Shown: one piece after another, positions 43,883 to 52,862 of the stretch | Position numbering within the stretch: the stretch's first letter is position 1 | How the letters are laid out: the number at the start of each line of letters is the position of its first letter | NCBI GenBank assembly: GCA_001897675.1 | Contig: MKUE01000068.1 | Span: forward strand, 1-64,000 | Length of the DNA: 64,000 nt | Source: Thiobacillus sp. 65-1059 | Lineage (GTDB): Bacteria > Pseudomonadota > Gammaproteobacteria > Burkholderiales > Thiobacillaceae | Direction: 5' to 3' | Translations under genes and position numbers: made by a program | Notes under the pieces: generated by a model | Told to the model about the DNA's origin: nothing | Database searches by the model: none | What the model saw: only the letters and a program-made list of their open reading frames with translations

Positions 43883-43906
43883 CGTGCTGCTGTGAGGGGG
43901 ATGACG

Positions 43907-44296
43907 ATGAGTGCTTCCGATCTGGATGTTCTCGTGCCGCAGCCTCAAGTTGTGGATCTGGCCGGCCAACGCCTCGCGATCAGCCCGCTGGTGCTCGGCG
44001 AGCTGCCGGCGATGCTCAAGGCCGTGCAGCCCTTCGCGCAACGACTGGCGGGCGAGCCGGACTGGCTCGCCTTGCTCTCGGACCACGGCGATGCCTTGCT
44101 CACCGGGTTGGCGATCGCCAGCCGCCAACCGCGCGAGTGGGTGGACGCGCTGGCTCTCGACGATGCCATCACCCTGGCGGCGACCGTGTTCGAGGTGAAC
44201 GCGGATTTTTTCGTGCGTCGGGTCGCACCGAAGGTGGGCGATCTGGCGCAGCGTCTGAACGGCCGTCTGGCTGGGCTGACGCCATCGCCCGCCTGA
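43907..44296 (+). CDS. Tail assembly chaperone G-like (DUF6631-like)
   Basis: 129 residues: VVDLAGQRLAISPLVLGELPAMLKAVQPFAQRLAGEPDWLALLSDHGDALLTGLAIASRQPREWVDALALDDAITLAATVFEVNADFFVRR. Position between major tail protein and tape measure is that of lambda G. ATG 43907 has GAGGGGG 6 bases upstream; GTG 43892 and ATG 43901 are in the same frame. Carries the slippery site near its end. Confidence 0.8.
   Translation: MSASDLDVLVPQPQVVDLAGQRLAISPLVLGELPAMLKAVQPFAQRLAGEPDWLALLSDHGDALLTGLAIASRQPREWVDALALDDAITLAATVFEVNADFFVRRVAPKVGDLAQRLNGRLAGLTPSPA
44206..44212 (+). promoter_or_regulatory. Candidate -1 frameshift heptamer TTTTTTC
   Basis: In the reading frame of the chaperone it reads T TTT TTC, a classical slippery heptamer. 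A small hairpin (GTGCG / CGCAC, 44213-44228) follows directly. Confidence 0.5.
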
Positions 44297-44508
44297 TTCG
44301 GGGCGGTCACCGCTATCCGGACATCCTCGGCTACACGTTGGGCCAGCTGAACGCCTTCCTCGCCGCCGATCGCCGCCTCGAGCACGAACGGCTCGCCACC
44401 CGGCTTGCCGTCATGACCGCTGCCGCCCAGGGCAGTCGCGACGGCATCCGTGAGCTCCAGGCCGAACTCCATCGGGGCATGCGTGATGAAGATCGATCTG
44501 GTCGCTGA
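44212..44508 (+). CDS. -1 frame extension of the chaperone (GT-like)
   Basis: 98 codons in the -1 frame, open through the slippery site and ending at 44508. The sequence from about 44278 looks real: DAIARLIRGGHRYPDILGYTLGQLNAFLAADRRLEHERLATRLAVMTAAAQG. No good start codon with a ribosome site precedes it, so a G-GT type fusion of about 200 residues is more likely than separate translation. The end overlaps the next gene by 23 bases. Confidence 0.6.
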   Translation, partial: RASGRTEGGRSGAASERPSGWADAIARLIRGGHRYPDILGYTLGQLNAFLAADRRLEHERLATRLAVMTAAAQGSRDGIRELQAELHRGMRDEDRSGR

Positions 44509-45133
44509 GGGCTTGCTGGATCGGCGGCGCTTCAGCGCCTGGCAAGGTGACACCCGCAAGACGATCCACACCGCCGTGGCCCGCGCGATGCGCGACACCG
44601 GCAAGGAGATGGCCGAGCGGGCGCGGAGCGAAATGCGAGCCGGTTTCAAGGTCGTGAAGCCGAAGTTCCTCCGCTCGATGCACGCCAAGGTGTTCAACCG
44701 CAAGGCCGAGGAATTCCCGGCCCTCTACATCGGCTCGAAAGTGCCCTGGCTGGGTATCCACGAACGAGGCGGAACGATCCGGGGGCGGATGCTCGTCCCG
44801 CTGCTGCCGCAGCACCGGCGCATCGGGCGCAAGGCGTTCGCTCGGGTGATCGATGCCCTGATGCGCTCCGGCAACGCCTTCTTCATCGAAAAGAACGGCC
44901 AGCAGATCCTGATGGCCGAGAACATCGCCGAGAACGCCCAGCCGCTCGCGCGCTTTCGTCGTGCCGAGCGGGAGCGCACCGGCGCCAGGCGCGTGCGGCG
45001 CGGCCAGGAGATTCCCATCGCCGTGCTCGTGCGACGCGTGAGCTTGAGAAAACGGTTCGACCTCGCCCGCTCGGTGCGAGGCGATCTTCCCCGCCTGACG
45101 GCGGCCATCCGTAAAGCAATGTCGAAGGTTTGA
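44486..45133 (+). CDS. DUF6441-like phage tail protein
   Basis: 215 residues: TRKTIHTAVARAMRDTGKEMAERARSEMRAGFKVVKPKFLRSMHAKVFNRKAEEFPALYIGSKVPWLGIHERGGTIRGRMLVPLLP. Resembles tail-region proteins I recall as DUF6441. ATG 44486 overlaps the frameshift extension. Confidence 0.75.
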   Translation: MKIDLVAEGLLDRRRFSAWQGDTRKTIHTAVARAMRDTGKEMAERARSEMRAGFKVVKPKFLRSMHAKVFNRKAEEFPALYIGSKVPWLGIHERGGTIRGRMLVPLLPQHRRIGRKAFARVIDALMRSGNAFFIEKNGQQILMAENIAENAQPLARFRRAERERTGARRVRRGQEIPIAVLVRRVSLRKRFDLARSVRGDLPRLTAAIRKAMSKV

Positions 45134-45140
45134 GATGAAT

Positions 45141-45216
45141 CAGCCCCCACGCTCACTCCGTTCGCTGCCCCCCGAGGGGGCGCAGGCCTCCTTTGGGGCG
45201 GCCCGGCAGGAGGCCT
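45141..45216. repeat. REP-like palindromic element with buried ribosome site
   Basis: Contains GCCCCC-CGA-GGGGGC (45167-45181) and the arms AGGCCTCCT (45184-45192) / AGGAGGCCT (45208-45216). The last arm holds the AGGAGG of the tape-measure gene. Similar strings are frequent between genes in Burkholderiales. Confidence 0.6.
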
Positions 45217-45217
45217 G

Positions 45218-48200
45218 ATGGCCGGTAAACGTGCCCAGATCCTCATCACCGCCGTCGATGAGACGCGACGGGCCTTCCAGTCCGTACAGGGAAATCTCGC
45301 CCGCCTGCGCGGCGAAGCCGCCCAGGTCGGCCAGGTGCTCACCCGCATCGGCGGCGCGATCGGCATTGGGCTGGGGGTGCGCGAACTGGTCGAGGTCGCC
45401 GACCAGTACCAGAACCTGCAGGCGCGCCTCAAACTCGCGGTCACCTCGCAGGAGGAGTTCAACCGCGCCGACGCGGCCCTCTTCGAGATCGCCCAGAAGA
45501 ACCGCGCGCCCCTGGCAGAGACCGTCACGCTCTATGCGCGGCTCGCACCGCAGGTAGCGGCGTTGGGGCGTTCGCAGGCGGACGTGCTGGCGGCCACCGA
45601 TGCCATCGGGCAGGCCGTGTCGCTCTCCGGCGCATCCAGCGACGCGGCGGCCGGTGCCCTGCTGCAGCTGGGGCAGGCCTTCGCCTCGGGCCAGCTGCGC
45701 GGTGAGGAGTTCAATTCCGTCATCGAGCAGACGCCGCGCCTGGCGCAGGCCATCGCCGACGGCATGGGCGTGCCGCTCGGCTCACTGCGAGCCCTGGCGC
45801 AGGAAGGCAAGATCACCTCGAAGGCCGTGCTCGACGCCTTGCTCAAGGAGCGGACGCGCCTCGCCGAGGAGTACGCGAGCCTCCCCGATACGGTGTCGGG
45901 TGCGCTCACCCGCCTCAAGAACTCCTTCCAGCGGGCCTTCGGCGAACGCGACGCGAGCTCGGGTCTGACGGCGGGACTGGCGCAGGCCATCCAGCTCGTC
46001 GCCGGGCATCTCGAGCTGCTGATCGACTTGGCCGGTGTCGTGCTGGTTGCCGCGTTCGGGCGGATGGCCGGCGCCTTCGCGACCAGTGTTGCTGCCGCCC
46101 GGGCGGAAGCGGCCGCGCGCCTGGCCAACCTGCGCACGCTGGAAGCCGAGGCGCTCGCCCGGGTGCGGCTCGCCGATGCCGCCTTGGCTCAGGCACGTGC
46201 GCAAGGGCTTGCCACCGGCGCGCTGGTCGCGGATGCGGCCAAGGCCCGGCTGCAAGCCACCGCTGCTTCCGGTGCCGTGGCTCAGGCCGTAGCGTCCACG
46301 TCCCTGCTCGGTCGCGCCGCGGGTCTGTTGCGCGGGGTGCTCGCGCTCCTGGGCGGGCCCATCGGCGTCATCGTCACCGCCGCGGGGCTGCTCGCGGGCG
46401 CACTCTATTCGGCGCGCGACGCCGTGGTCGAGTTCGGCGGCAGGACCGCCTCGATCAAGCAGATCGTCGCCGCCGCCTGGGACCTAGTCGTCGAGAAGGT
46501 CGGCGAAGTCGTCAGCGCCTTGGGGCGGCTGGTCGGTATCAACGACCTCTCCTGGGCGCGCGTGCGCGCGGCAATGGTCGGCGCGCTGAACGCCATCGGC
46601 ACGGCGGTCCGCGCGATGGTCAATGTCGTCATCGGCGCGTTCAACGCCATCGGCAGCGTCGTCGGCATCACGGCCGCCTTCCTGGTCGAGCGCTTTCGTA
46701 ACGCCTTCTCCGACATCGGGGAGCTGGCGAAGGCCCTGGGCCAGGACGTGGCCGCGGCCTTCAGCGGCGACTTCTCGATGCAGTCGCTGCGCGCGGCACT
46801 CGGCCGCCAGCTCGGCGAGGTGCGGGATTTCGGGAAGGAGCTGGCTGGAGCCGTGCGCGACGCCGTCACGCGTGACTACGTCGGGGAGGCCGCGCAAGCC
46901 ATCGCCCGGCGCATCCGCCCCGAGCAAACCCAGCCGGGCGTCTTCGGCCGTCCGCAGCCGCAGGCCTTGTCCGCCCCCGACAAAGGAGGCGAAGCAGCGA
47001 AGCTCGCCCTCGTGCAGGCCCAGGCCGAGGCCGAATTCAAGCTCCTCAAGGACGCGTTGGACCGTCAGGCGCGGGCGCTGGACGCATCCCTCGAAGACCG
47101 GCTGATCTCGCTCAAGGACTACTACGCGGCCAAGACCCGGATCGAGCAGCAGGAGATCGATGCGGAGATCCGGCGCGTGCAGGTCTCGCTCGCGGAGCAG
47201 CAGCGCCTGCAGAGGACCGGCAAGGACGAACCGGTACGCCTCAAGGCGAAAGCCGAGGTCGCCAAGCTCGAAGCGGAGCTCACCGTCCTCAACAACAAGC
47301 GCGCGGACGTCGAGGTCGCCAATGCCCGCAAGGCCGCCCAGGCCGAGCGCGAGCTGCGCGAGGAGCTTGCCAAGGTGCGCGACGAACTGCTCGACCTCAC
47401 CGGGGCGGCGACCAGCCAGGATCGACGCGCGGCGATCGAGCGGCAGTACCAGACGCTGATCGAGCGGCTGCGTGCCGAGGGCGACACCGAAGGCGTGGCC
47501 ACGGTCGGGCGCCTCATCGACGTCAAGTCGGCGGCCGCCGATCTCGCCGACTACGAGCGCCAGTTCAACGACGCGCTCGCCCGGATGCGTGCATCCGAGG
47601 AGTCGATCAACCTGCAGCGCCAGTCGGGGCTACTCACCGAATCCCAGGCACGAAGCCAAATCCTTGCGCTGCATCGCCAGACGGGCGAATCGCTCGATGC
47701 GCTCCTACCGCAGTTGGAGGCCGCCGCCGCGGCCATTGGCCCGGAGGCCGTCGCCCGGGTACAGACCTGGAAGAACGAGATCGCGCAGGTGAAGCTCGTG
47801 GTGGACGACGTGGCGGTCGCCATCGACGGGGCGGTGCAGGACGGCTTCGCGCAGATGTTCGAGGCCATCGGCAGCGGCGCCAAGTCGGCCAAGGACGCCT
47901 TCGCCGACTTCGCCCGCTCGGTACTCGCCGCCATCAACCGCATCGCCTCGCAGAAGCTCGCCGAGGCGCTGTTCGGCAGCCTGTTCGGGGGCAGCGGCGC
48001 GGGCGGGTTCAGCCTAGGATCGCTGGTCTCGTCGTTGTTCCAGGGCTTCGCCGGCGGCGGCTACGTCACCGGTCCGGGCACCTCCACCAGCGACTCGATC
48101 CCGGCACGGCTCTCCGCCGGCGAGTACGTAGTCAATGCCGCCGCCGTGAAGCGCGTGGGCGTGGCGTTCCTGGAGGCGATCAACGGCATCGAAGGCGGAC

Positions 48201-48415
48201 CGCGCATCCAGGGGCCCCGGCTCACCTTCGCCACCGGCGGGCTGGTGCCCGAGGCGCCACCACCGCAACCGCAGGGCCAGGGCCAGGCGGTACGCATCGT
48301 CAACGTGATCGACCCGGCGATGGCCGCCGACTACCTCAACTCGTCCGCGGGCGAGAAGACCATCCTCAACATCCTGCAACGCAATGCGGGAGCCGTCAGA
48401 CAGGTGCTTGCGTAA
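45218..48415 (+). CDS. Tail tape measure protein
   Basis: 1065 residues, which set tail length. The N-terminal third has the conserved tape-measure domain (LQARLKLAVTSQEEFNRADAALFEIAQKNRAPLAETVTLYARLAPQ and SGASSDAAAGALLQLGQAFASGQLRGEEFNSVIEQTPRLAQAIADGMGV). Hydrophobic helices lie at about 365-395 and 455-490. A long coiled coil covers about 595-740. The end carries GGYVTGPGTSTSDSIPARLSAGEYVVNAAAVKRVG, typical of siphophage tape measures. It starts within a palindrome (see preceding entry). Confidence 0.95.
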   Translation: MAGKRAQILITAVDETRRAFQSVQGNLARLRGEAAQVGQVLTRIGGAIGIGLGVRELVEVADQYQNLQARLKLAVTSQEEFNRADAALFEIAQKNRAPLAETVTLYARLAPQVAALGRSQADVLAATDAIGQAVSLSGASSDAAAGALLQLGQAFASGQLRGEEFNSVIEQTPRLAQAIADGMGVPLGSLRALAQEGKITSKAVLDALLKERTRLAEEYASLPDTVSGALTRLKNSFQRAFGERDASSGLTAGLAQAIQLVAGHLELLIDLAGVVLVAAFGRMAGAFATSVAAARAEAAARLANLRTLEAEALARVRLADAALAQARAQGLATGALVADAAKARLQATAASGAVAQAVASTSLLGRAAGLLRGVLALLGGPIGVIVTAAGLLAGALYSARDAVVEFGGRTASIKQIVAAAWDLVVEKVGEVVSALGRLVGINDLSWARVRAAMVGALNAIGTAVRAMVNVVIGAFNAIGSVVGITAAFLVERFRNAFSDIGELAKALGQDVAAAFSGDFSMQSLRAALGRQLGEVRDFGKELAGAVRDAVTRDYVGEAAQAIARRIRPEQTQPGVFGRPQPQALSAPDKGGEAAKLALVQAQAEAEFKLLKDALDRQARALDASLEDRLISLKDYYAAKTRIEQQEIDAEIRRVQVSLAEQQRLQRTGKDEPVRLKAKAEVAKLEAELTVLNNKRADVEVANARKAAQAERELREELAKVRDELLDLTGAATSQDRRAAIERQYQTLIERLRAEGDTEGVATVGRLIDVKSAAADLADYERQFNDALARMRASEESINLQRQSGLLTESQARSQILALHRQTGESLDALLPQLEAAAAAIGPEAVARVQTWKNEIAQVKLVVDDVAVAIDGAVQDGFAQMFEAIGSGAKSAKDAFADFARSVLAAINRIASQKLAEALFGSLFGGSGAGGFSLGSLVSSLFQGFAGGGYVTGPGTSTSDSIPARLSAGEYVVNAAAVKRVGVAFLEAINGIEGGPRIQGPRLTFATGGLVPEAPPPQPQGQGQAVRIVNVIDPAMAADYLNSSAGEKTILNILQRNAGAVRQVLA

Positions 48416-49348
48416 ATGGCGTTCGAAATCGGCACGGCCAGCGATTACCGCGATCTGCTGGACCGCTTCCATGCCTTCCTCACCACTCACCCGAATCTGG
48501 TCGCCGCGGGCCAGCAGTGGCAGGCGCTGCACTGGACGACGGACGCCGCTACGAAAGAGCTCATCCTCAAGGCGCCCGGCCTGGCCGGTGCCGAGGAGAT
48601 CTACTGCGGCATCCGGGCCTACGAGAACGCCACGGCCGGCTACTACATGTGGGACCTGAACGGCTTCATCGGCTTCAACCCGGCCAACGACTTCTATACG
48701 CAACCGGGCGCGATCAGCGGCTGGCTGCCGATGATGTCGCTCTGGAACACAGCGATCCCGTACTGGTTCGTGGCCAACGGCCGACGTGCCGTGGTGGTGG
48801 CGAAGATCTCGACCGTCTACCAGGCGGCGCACCTGGGCTTCGTCCTGCCCTACGCGACGCCGGGTCAGTATCCGTACCCGCTGCTCGTCGGCGGCTCGAT
48901 GACCGGCCAGCGGGGCCGCAACTACAGCGTGACCTCGCCCAACCACCGCCATTTCGTCGACCCGGGCGAGGATGGACAGAACAACGCCAACACCGCCTGC
49001 ATGCTGCGCGGCCCCTCGGGCGCTTGGCTGCCGTTCCAGAACGTCGCCTACTCGTCGTCCGAGTATCGCTACGACGGGCCGCGCCCGGTCTGGCCGACGA
49101 ACTACACCTACCTCGGCAACCTGCGCGAGGCGCCGGACGGCACCTACGTGCTCTCGCCCATCGTGCTCACGCAATACAACTCCGGCACCGATCACGACCT
49201 CTTCGGCGAGCTGGAAGGCGTCTATCACGTCTCCGGGTTCAACAACGCCGCCGAGAACCTGATCACGGTGGGCGGCGTGGACCACCTCGTGGTGCAGAAC
49301 GTGTATCGCACCAGCGTGCGCGACTACTGGGCGCTGCGCCTTTCGTGA
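48416..49348 (+). CDS. Phage tail-region protein, first of a pair
   Basis: 310 residues, beta-rich and aromatic. The opening (FEIGTASDYRDLLDRFHAFL...AAGQQWQALHW) resembles the next protein, so the two are probably paralogues. Seen in tail modules of siphophages; exact function unknown. Starts directly after the tape-measure stop (TAAATG). Confidence 0.7.
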   Translation: MAFEIGTASDYRDLLDRFHAFLTTHPNLVAAGQQWQALHWTTDAATKELILKAPGLAGAEEIYCGIRAYENATAGYYMWDLNGFIGFNPANDFYTQPGAISGWLPMMSLWNTAIPYWFVANGRRAVVVAKISTVYQAAHLGFVLPYATPGQYPYPLLVGGSMTGQRGRNYSVTSPNHRHFVDPGEDGQNNANTACMLRGPSGAWLPFQNVAYSSSEYRYDGPRPVWPTNYTYLGNLREAPDGTYVLSPIVLTQYNSGTDHDLFGELEGVYHVSGFNNAAENLITVGGVDHLVVQNVYRTSVRDYWALRLS

Positions 49349-49354
49349 CCGACC

Positions 49355-50347
49355 ATGGCCTACCAGACTGGTACCTCCGCCAACGCCGATCAGCTGCTCG
49401 ACGCCCTGCGCGTGTTCGCGGTGGCCAACGGCTGGACCCAGCTGCGCTGGGCCCCCGACGGCACCGGGCAGACCCTGTCGCTCGCCAAGGGCGGGCTCTA
49501 CGTCCATCTGCGCTCCGCGGTGAATGAGCGCCTCTCCACACGCTACAACACCATCACCGGCATCTGGCTGATCGGCTCGACGGGATTCGATGCCGGCAAG
49601 CCCTGGTGGGATCAACCCGGATCGATCGTCAACGCCAGCTACGTGAGCAACACCACGAGCTACCGCGCCGAAGCCTGCGGCCTGTTCGAGGTGGGCACCG
49701 CCAACACCTACCACCTACTCTCGGCCGCCACGCCCGAACTGATCATGCTCGTCGCCGAGGTCTCGCCCGGCGTCTATCACCATCTCGCCTTCGGGGATCT
49801 CACGAAGTTCGGCAGCTACGGCGGCGGGGCGTTCGTGTCGGGCGCGTTCGGCCCGGACGCCTACACCTATACGTACAGCGGCTTCACCGACTACGTCTTC
49901 GGCTACGACCACGACCGGCACTTCGGCCTGCCGTTCAACGATTACAAGTACTACGGCGGCGCGAACTTCGTCCTCGCCGAGGTGGACGGCGCCACCGACT
50001 GGCACTCGGTCTGCAAGGACTGGGCGCTCACCGGCAAGCGCGCCAAGGCGCTGTGGGAACGGGGCACGGGCACGCCGCGCGACAGTCTGGCGCGCTACTG
50101 GTGGGGTCACGTGCCCAACACCTTGAACGGCGTGACGCCGATGCTGCCGTTCTACCTGTTCGTGGCGCGGCCTTCCGGCTTCTTCTCGCCCTTCGGCTTC
50201 ACGCCGCACCTGCGCTATCTCAACATCACCCACTACGCGCCGGCGGAGGTCTTCGCGTTGGGCGCCGAGCAGTGGATGGCCTTTCCGGCCCACTCGAAGA
50301 ACGGCAAGAGCGGCGTGCACGGCTATGCCGTGAGACTCATCCCCTGA
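49355..50347 (+). CDS. Phage tail-region protein, second of a pair
   Basis: 330 residues, beta-rich with many Tyr and Gly (FGDLTKFGSYGGGAFVSGAFGPDAYTYTYSGFTDY). N-terminal module (TSANADQLLDALRVFAVANGWTQLRW) similar to the preceding protein. Probably a tail tip or surface component; inferred from position. Confidence 0.7.
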   Translation: MAYQTGTSANADQLLDALRVFAVANGWTQLRWAPDGTGQTLSLAKGGLYVHLRSAVNERLSTRYNTITGIWLIGSTGFDAGKPWWDQPGSIVNASYVSNTTSYRAEACGLFEVGTANTYHLLSAATPELIMLVAEVSPGVYHHLAFGDLTKFGSYGGGAFVSGAFGPDAYTYTYSGFTDYVFGYDHDRHFGLPFNDYKYYGGANFVLAEVDGATDWHSVCKDWALTGKRAKALWERGTGTPRDSLARYWWGHVPNTLNGVTPMLPFYLFVARPSGFFSPFGFTPHLRYLNITHYAPAEVFALGAEQWMAFPAHSKNGKSGVHGYAVRLIP

Positions 50348-50354
50348 GCGGATC

Positions 50355-52046
50355 ATGCCGACCTTTCCCGGTTCCATCCTGCCTGGTGCCGCCCGCCAGG
50401 AGCCGCCGACCTGGTCGCGCTCGCCGGAGGTCTCCGAGCGCGTGCCGGTCGCCTTTCCGTTCGACCCGAGTGCGAGCTCGGTCATGCGTCCGGGCGCGCG
50501 GCTCGACACCCAGCCCGTCGACGAGCTGCGGCTCGGCGTCAACGGCGCTCTGCTGCCCACCTTTGGGGCCGACTGGTATCACCGCATCCACGTCATCCCT
50601 TCGACCATCGATCTCGGCAACCTGGTGAGTCCGGTCGAGCGGGTGCTGGAGGTGTGGAACGCTCGGTTCGACGCGCAGACGCTCGATGCCATCGACGAGA
50701 CCGGAACGGACGGGCTGCTGCTCTCGGGCCAGCCGGCGCCGCCGCTCGCCTTCGGGCCGCTGCAGTCGCGCCTCTACACCTTCGCAGCGGGCACGCGCGG
50801 GGCGCCGGTGATCGACGCCGCCTACCGCTTCGTCTTTGCCGGCGGGCTCACCGCATTGCTGGTCGTCACCGGCCGCCGCGTGGTGGTCTTCGGCATGCGT
50901 CCGGACTGGTCGCAAGGGATCACCGAGCGGCTGGAATGGCTCACCGAGGTGCTGGAGGCCTACGACGGCACCGAGCAGCGGGTGCGCCTGCGGCAGCTGC
51001 CGCGACGCGGTTTCGAGTATGGATTCCTGATCGAGGGCCGGGACGCCCAGGTGCTGGATCACCTTCTGTTCGCCTGGGGCGCACGCATCTACTGCCTGCC
51101 GGTGTGGACCGACGTCTCCACCCTTGCGGGCGAGGCTGCCGTCGGCAGCACCGCGCTCACCGTGCAGGATGCCGCCAACAGCGACTACCACGCGGGCGGT
51201 CTGGCGGTACTGTGGCGCTCCAACACGCGGCACGAGGCGGTGGAGATCCTCTCCATCGCCGGCAACACGCTGACCCTCAAGCTCCCCCTGGCCGGGAGCT
51301 GGCCGGCCGGCACGCGGGTGTTCCCGGCGCGGCTCGCCCGCCTCGAGGGCGAGGTGGCCGTGGCGCGTCCCACCGACACCATCGCCGTCGGCCGCTGCCG
51401 TTTCGGCATCGAGGACATCACGGCGCCCGCGGTCGCCGACTATGGCCCGGCCTATCAGGGCTACCGGGTGTTCGACTGGCGGCCCAACCGGAGCACCGAC
51501 CTCGAGGACAGGTGGCTTCGGCGCCTCTCCATCATCGACTACGGGACGGGACTGCCGACCTTCGACGACGAGTCGGGCTCCCCGCTCATCGGACGCACGC
51601 TGACCTGGCTGCTCACCGACCGGAGCAAGGCGACCGCCTTCCGGGGCTGGCTCGCCGCACGCGCGGGACGGGCGAATCCCTGCTGGTTGCCGACCTTCGA
51701 GTCCGACCTCGAAGTCAGCCGCACGGTGGCGGCCACGGATGCCGGCCTCGTCGTCCGCAACGTCGGCTACGCCCGCTTCGTCGCCGCCGATCCCTTGCGG
51801 CGCGACCTGCGGCTCCTCACCACGGCCGGCACCTTCCATCGCCGTATCACCGGGGCGAACGAGATCTCCGAGGACGAGGAGCTGCTCTCCCTGGACGCGC
51901 CGCTGGGCGTGACCCTCGAACCCCAGCAGTTCCTGCAGGTCTCGTACCTGGAGTTGGCCCGGCTCGACCAGGACGCGGTCGAGCTGCATTGGGAGACGGA
52001 CACCACGGCGCGCGTGCAGCTCTCCACCCGGACGTTGAGATCATGA
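50355..52046 (+). CDS. Phage tail protein, 563 residues
   Basis: Large beta-rich tail-tip protein. Visible elements: AFPFDPSASSVMRPGARLDTQPVDELRL, VLEVWNARFDAQTLDAID, and VGSTALTVQDAANSDYHAGGLAVLWRSNTRHEAVEILSIAGNTLTLKLPL, an Ig-like or tail-knob repeat. Family not recognised by name; conserved in siphophage tail modules before BR0599-type proteins. Confidence 0.75.
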   Translation: MPTFPGSILPGAARQEPPTWSRSPEVSERVPVAFPFDPSASSVMRPGARLDTQPVDELRLGVNGALLPTFGADWYHRIHVIPSTIDLGNLVSPVERVLEVWNARFDAQTLDAIDETGTDGLLLSGQPAPPLAFGPLQSRLYTFAAGTRGAPVIDAAYRFVFAGGLTALLVVTGRRVVVFGMRPDWSQGITERLEWLTEVLEAYDGTEQRVRLRQLPRRGFEYGFLIEGRDAQVLDHLLFAWGARIYCLPVWTDVSTLAGEAAVGSTALTVQDAANSDYHAGGLAVLWRSNTRHEAVEILSIAGNTLTLKLPLAGSWPAGTRVFPARLARLEGEVAVARPTDTIAVGRCRFGIEDITAPAVADYGPAYQGYRVFDWRPNRSTDLEDRWLRRLSIIDYGTGLPTFDDESGSPLIGRTLTWLLTDRSKATAFRGWLAARAGRANPCWLPTFESDLEVSRTVAATDAGLVVRNVGYARFVAADPLRRDLRLLTTAGTFHRRITGANEISEDEELLSLDAPLGVTLEPQQFLQVSYLELARLDQDAVELHWETDTTARVQLSTRTLRS

Positions 52047-52055
52047 GCTAAGACC

Positions 52056-52853
52056 ATGAGCTATCTGAGCATCGAACAGTCCGCCCACGGCGGACAACCG
52101 CAGGAGCTCTACCGCTTCTCCCAGGGCGCGCAGCGCTGGCTCTACACCTCGGGGCAGGCGGCGGTGGACTACCAATCCGAGACCTATCAGCCGGCGACGA
52201 TCTCGCGCGGCGGCCTCGAGCAGAGCAACGAGCTCGCGCGGCTGGGGCTGGAGATCCGCATGCCGCGCGACCTGGCCGTGGCGAGTCTATTTCTCGCCGC
52301 CCCGCCCGAGGGTGTCGTGAGCGTTACCCTCTACCGGCGCCATGTCGGCGACGCCGAGTTCATCACCTACTGGAAGGGGCGGATCACCGGCGCGCGGCTG
52401 TCCGGCGCCGAGGCCACCCTCAAGTGCGAGCCCATCGCCTCGAGCCTGAAGCGGCCGGGCTTGCGCGCCCGCTACCAGCTGCTGTGCCGCCACGTGCTGT
52501 ACTCCAGCGGATGCGGCGCGCTGAAGGACAGCTTCCGCGTGGACGGCACCGTAGCGGCGGTGAGCGGCGTGACCGTCCAGGTCGCCGCCGCCGCCAGCCG
52601 GCCGGACGGCTACTTCGTGGGCGGCATGCTCGCCACCACCGCCGGCGCGCGCATGATCGTCGGTCACGCCGGGATCGACCTCACCCTGGTCGCGCCCATG
52701 GTCGGCCTCACGGCGGGCGATGCGGTCCAGCTCTATGCCGGCTGCGACCACACCATGGCGCATTGCAAGGACAGGTTCGGCAACCTGGACAACTTCGGCG
52801 GCTTCCCCTTCATCCCGGTGAAGAACCCCTTCACCGGCGACGCCATCGTGTGA
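52056..52853 (+). CDS. Tail protein of the BR0599/DUF2163 type
   Basis: 265 residues. The C-terminal signature YAGCDHTMAHCKDRFGNLDNFGGFPFIPVKNPF and the N-terminal YRFSQGAQRWLYTSGQ and ISRGGLEQSNELARLGLEIRMPRD are diagnostic. In gene transfer agents and siphophages this protein sits in the distal tail. Confidence 0.9.
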   Translation: MSYLSIEQSAHGGQPQELYRFSQGAQRWLYTSGQAAVDYQSETYQPATISRGGLEQSNELARLGLEIRMPRDLAVASLFLAAPPEGVVSVTLYRRHVGDAEFITYWKGRITGARLSGAEATLKCEPIASSLKRPGLRARYQLLCRHVLYSSGCGALKDSFRVDGTVAAVSGVTVQVAAAASRPDGYFVGGMLATTAGARMIVGHAGIDLTLVAPMVGLTAGDAVQLYAGCDHTMAHCKDRFGNLDNFGGFPFIPVKNPFTGDAIV

Positions 52854-52862
52854 GGCTTTCCC

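Larger units (their letters stand above)
40444..43888 (+). mobile_element. RIT (recombinase-in-trio) element
   Basis: Three tandem, overlapping tyrosine-recombinase genes are flanked by nearly identical terminal inverted repeats. This is the design of RIT elements. It sits between the major tail protein and the next tail gene without cutting either. I see no target-site duplication. Confidence 0.92.

Noticed and set aside
40444..43888. Phage integrase at this position
   Set aside because: Three tandem recombinases within perfect terminal repeats mark a RIT element rather than the phage's own integrase.
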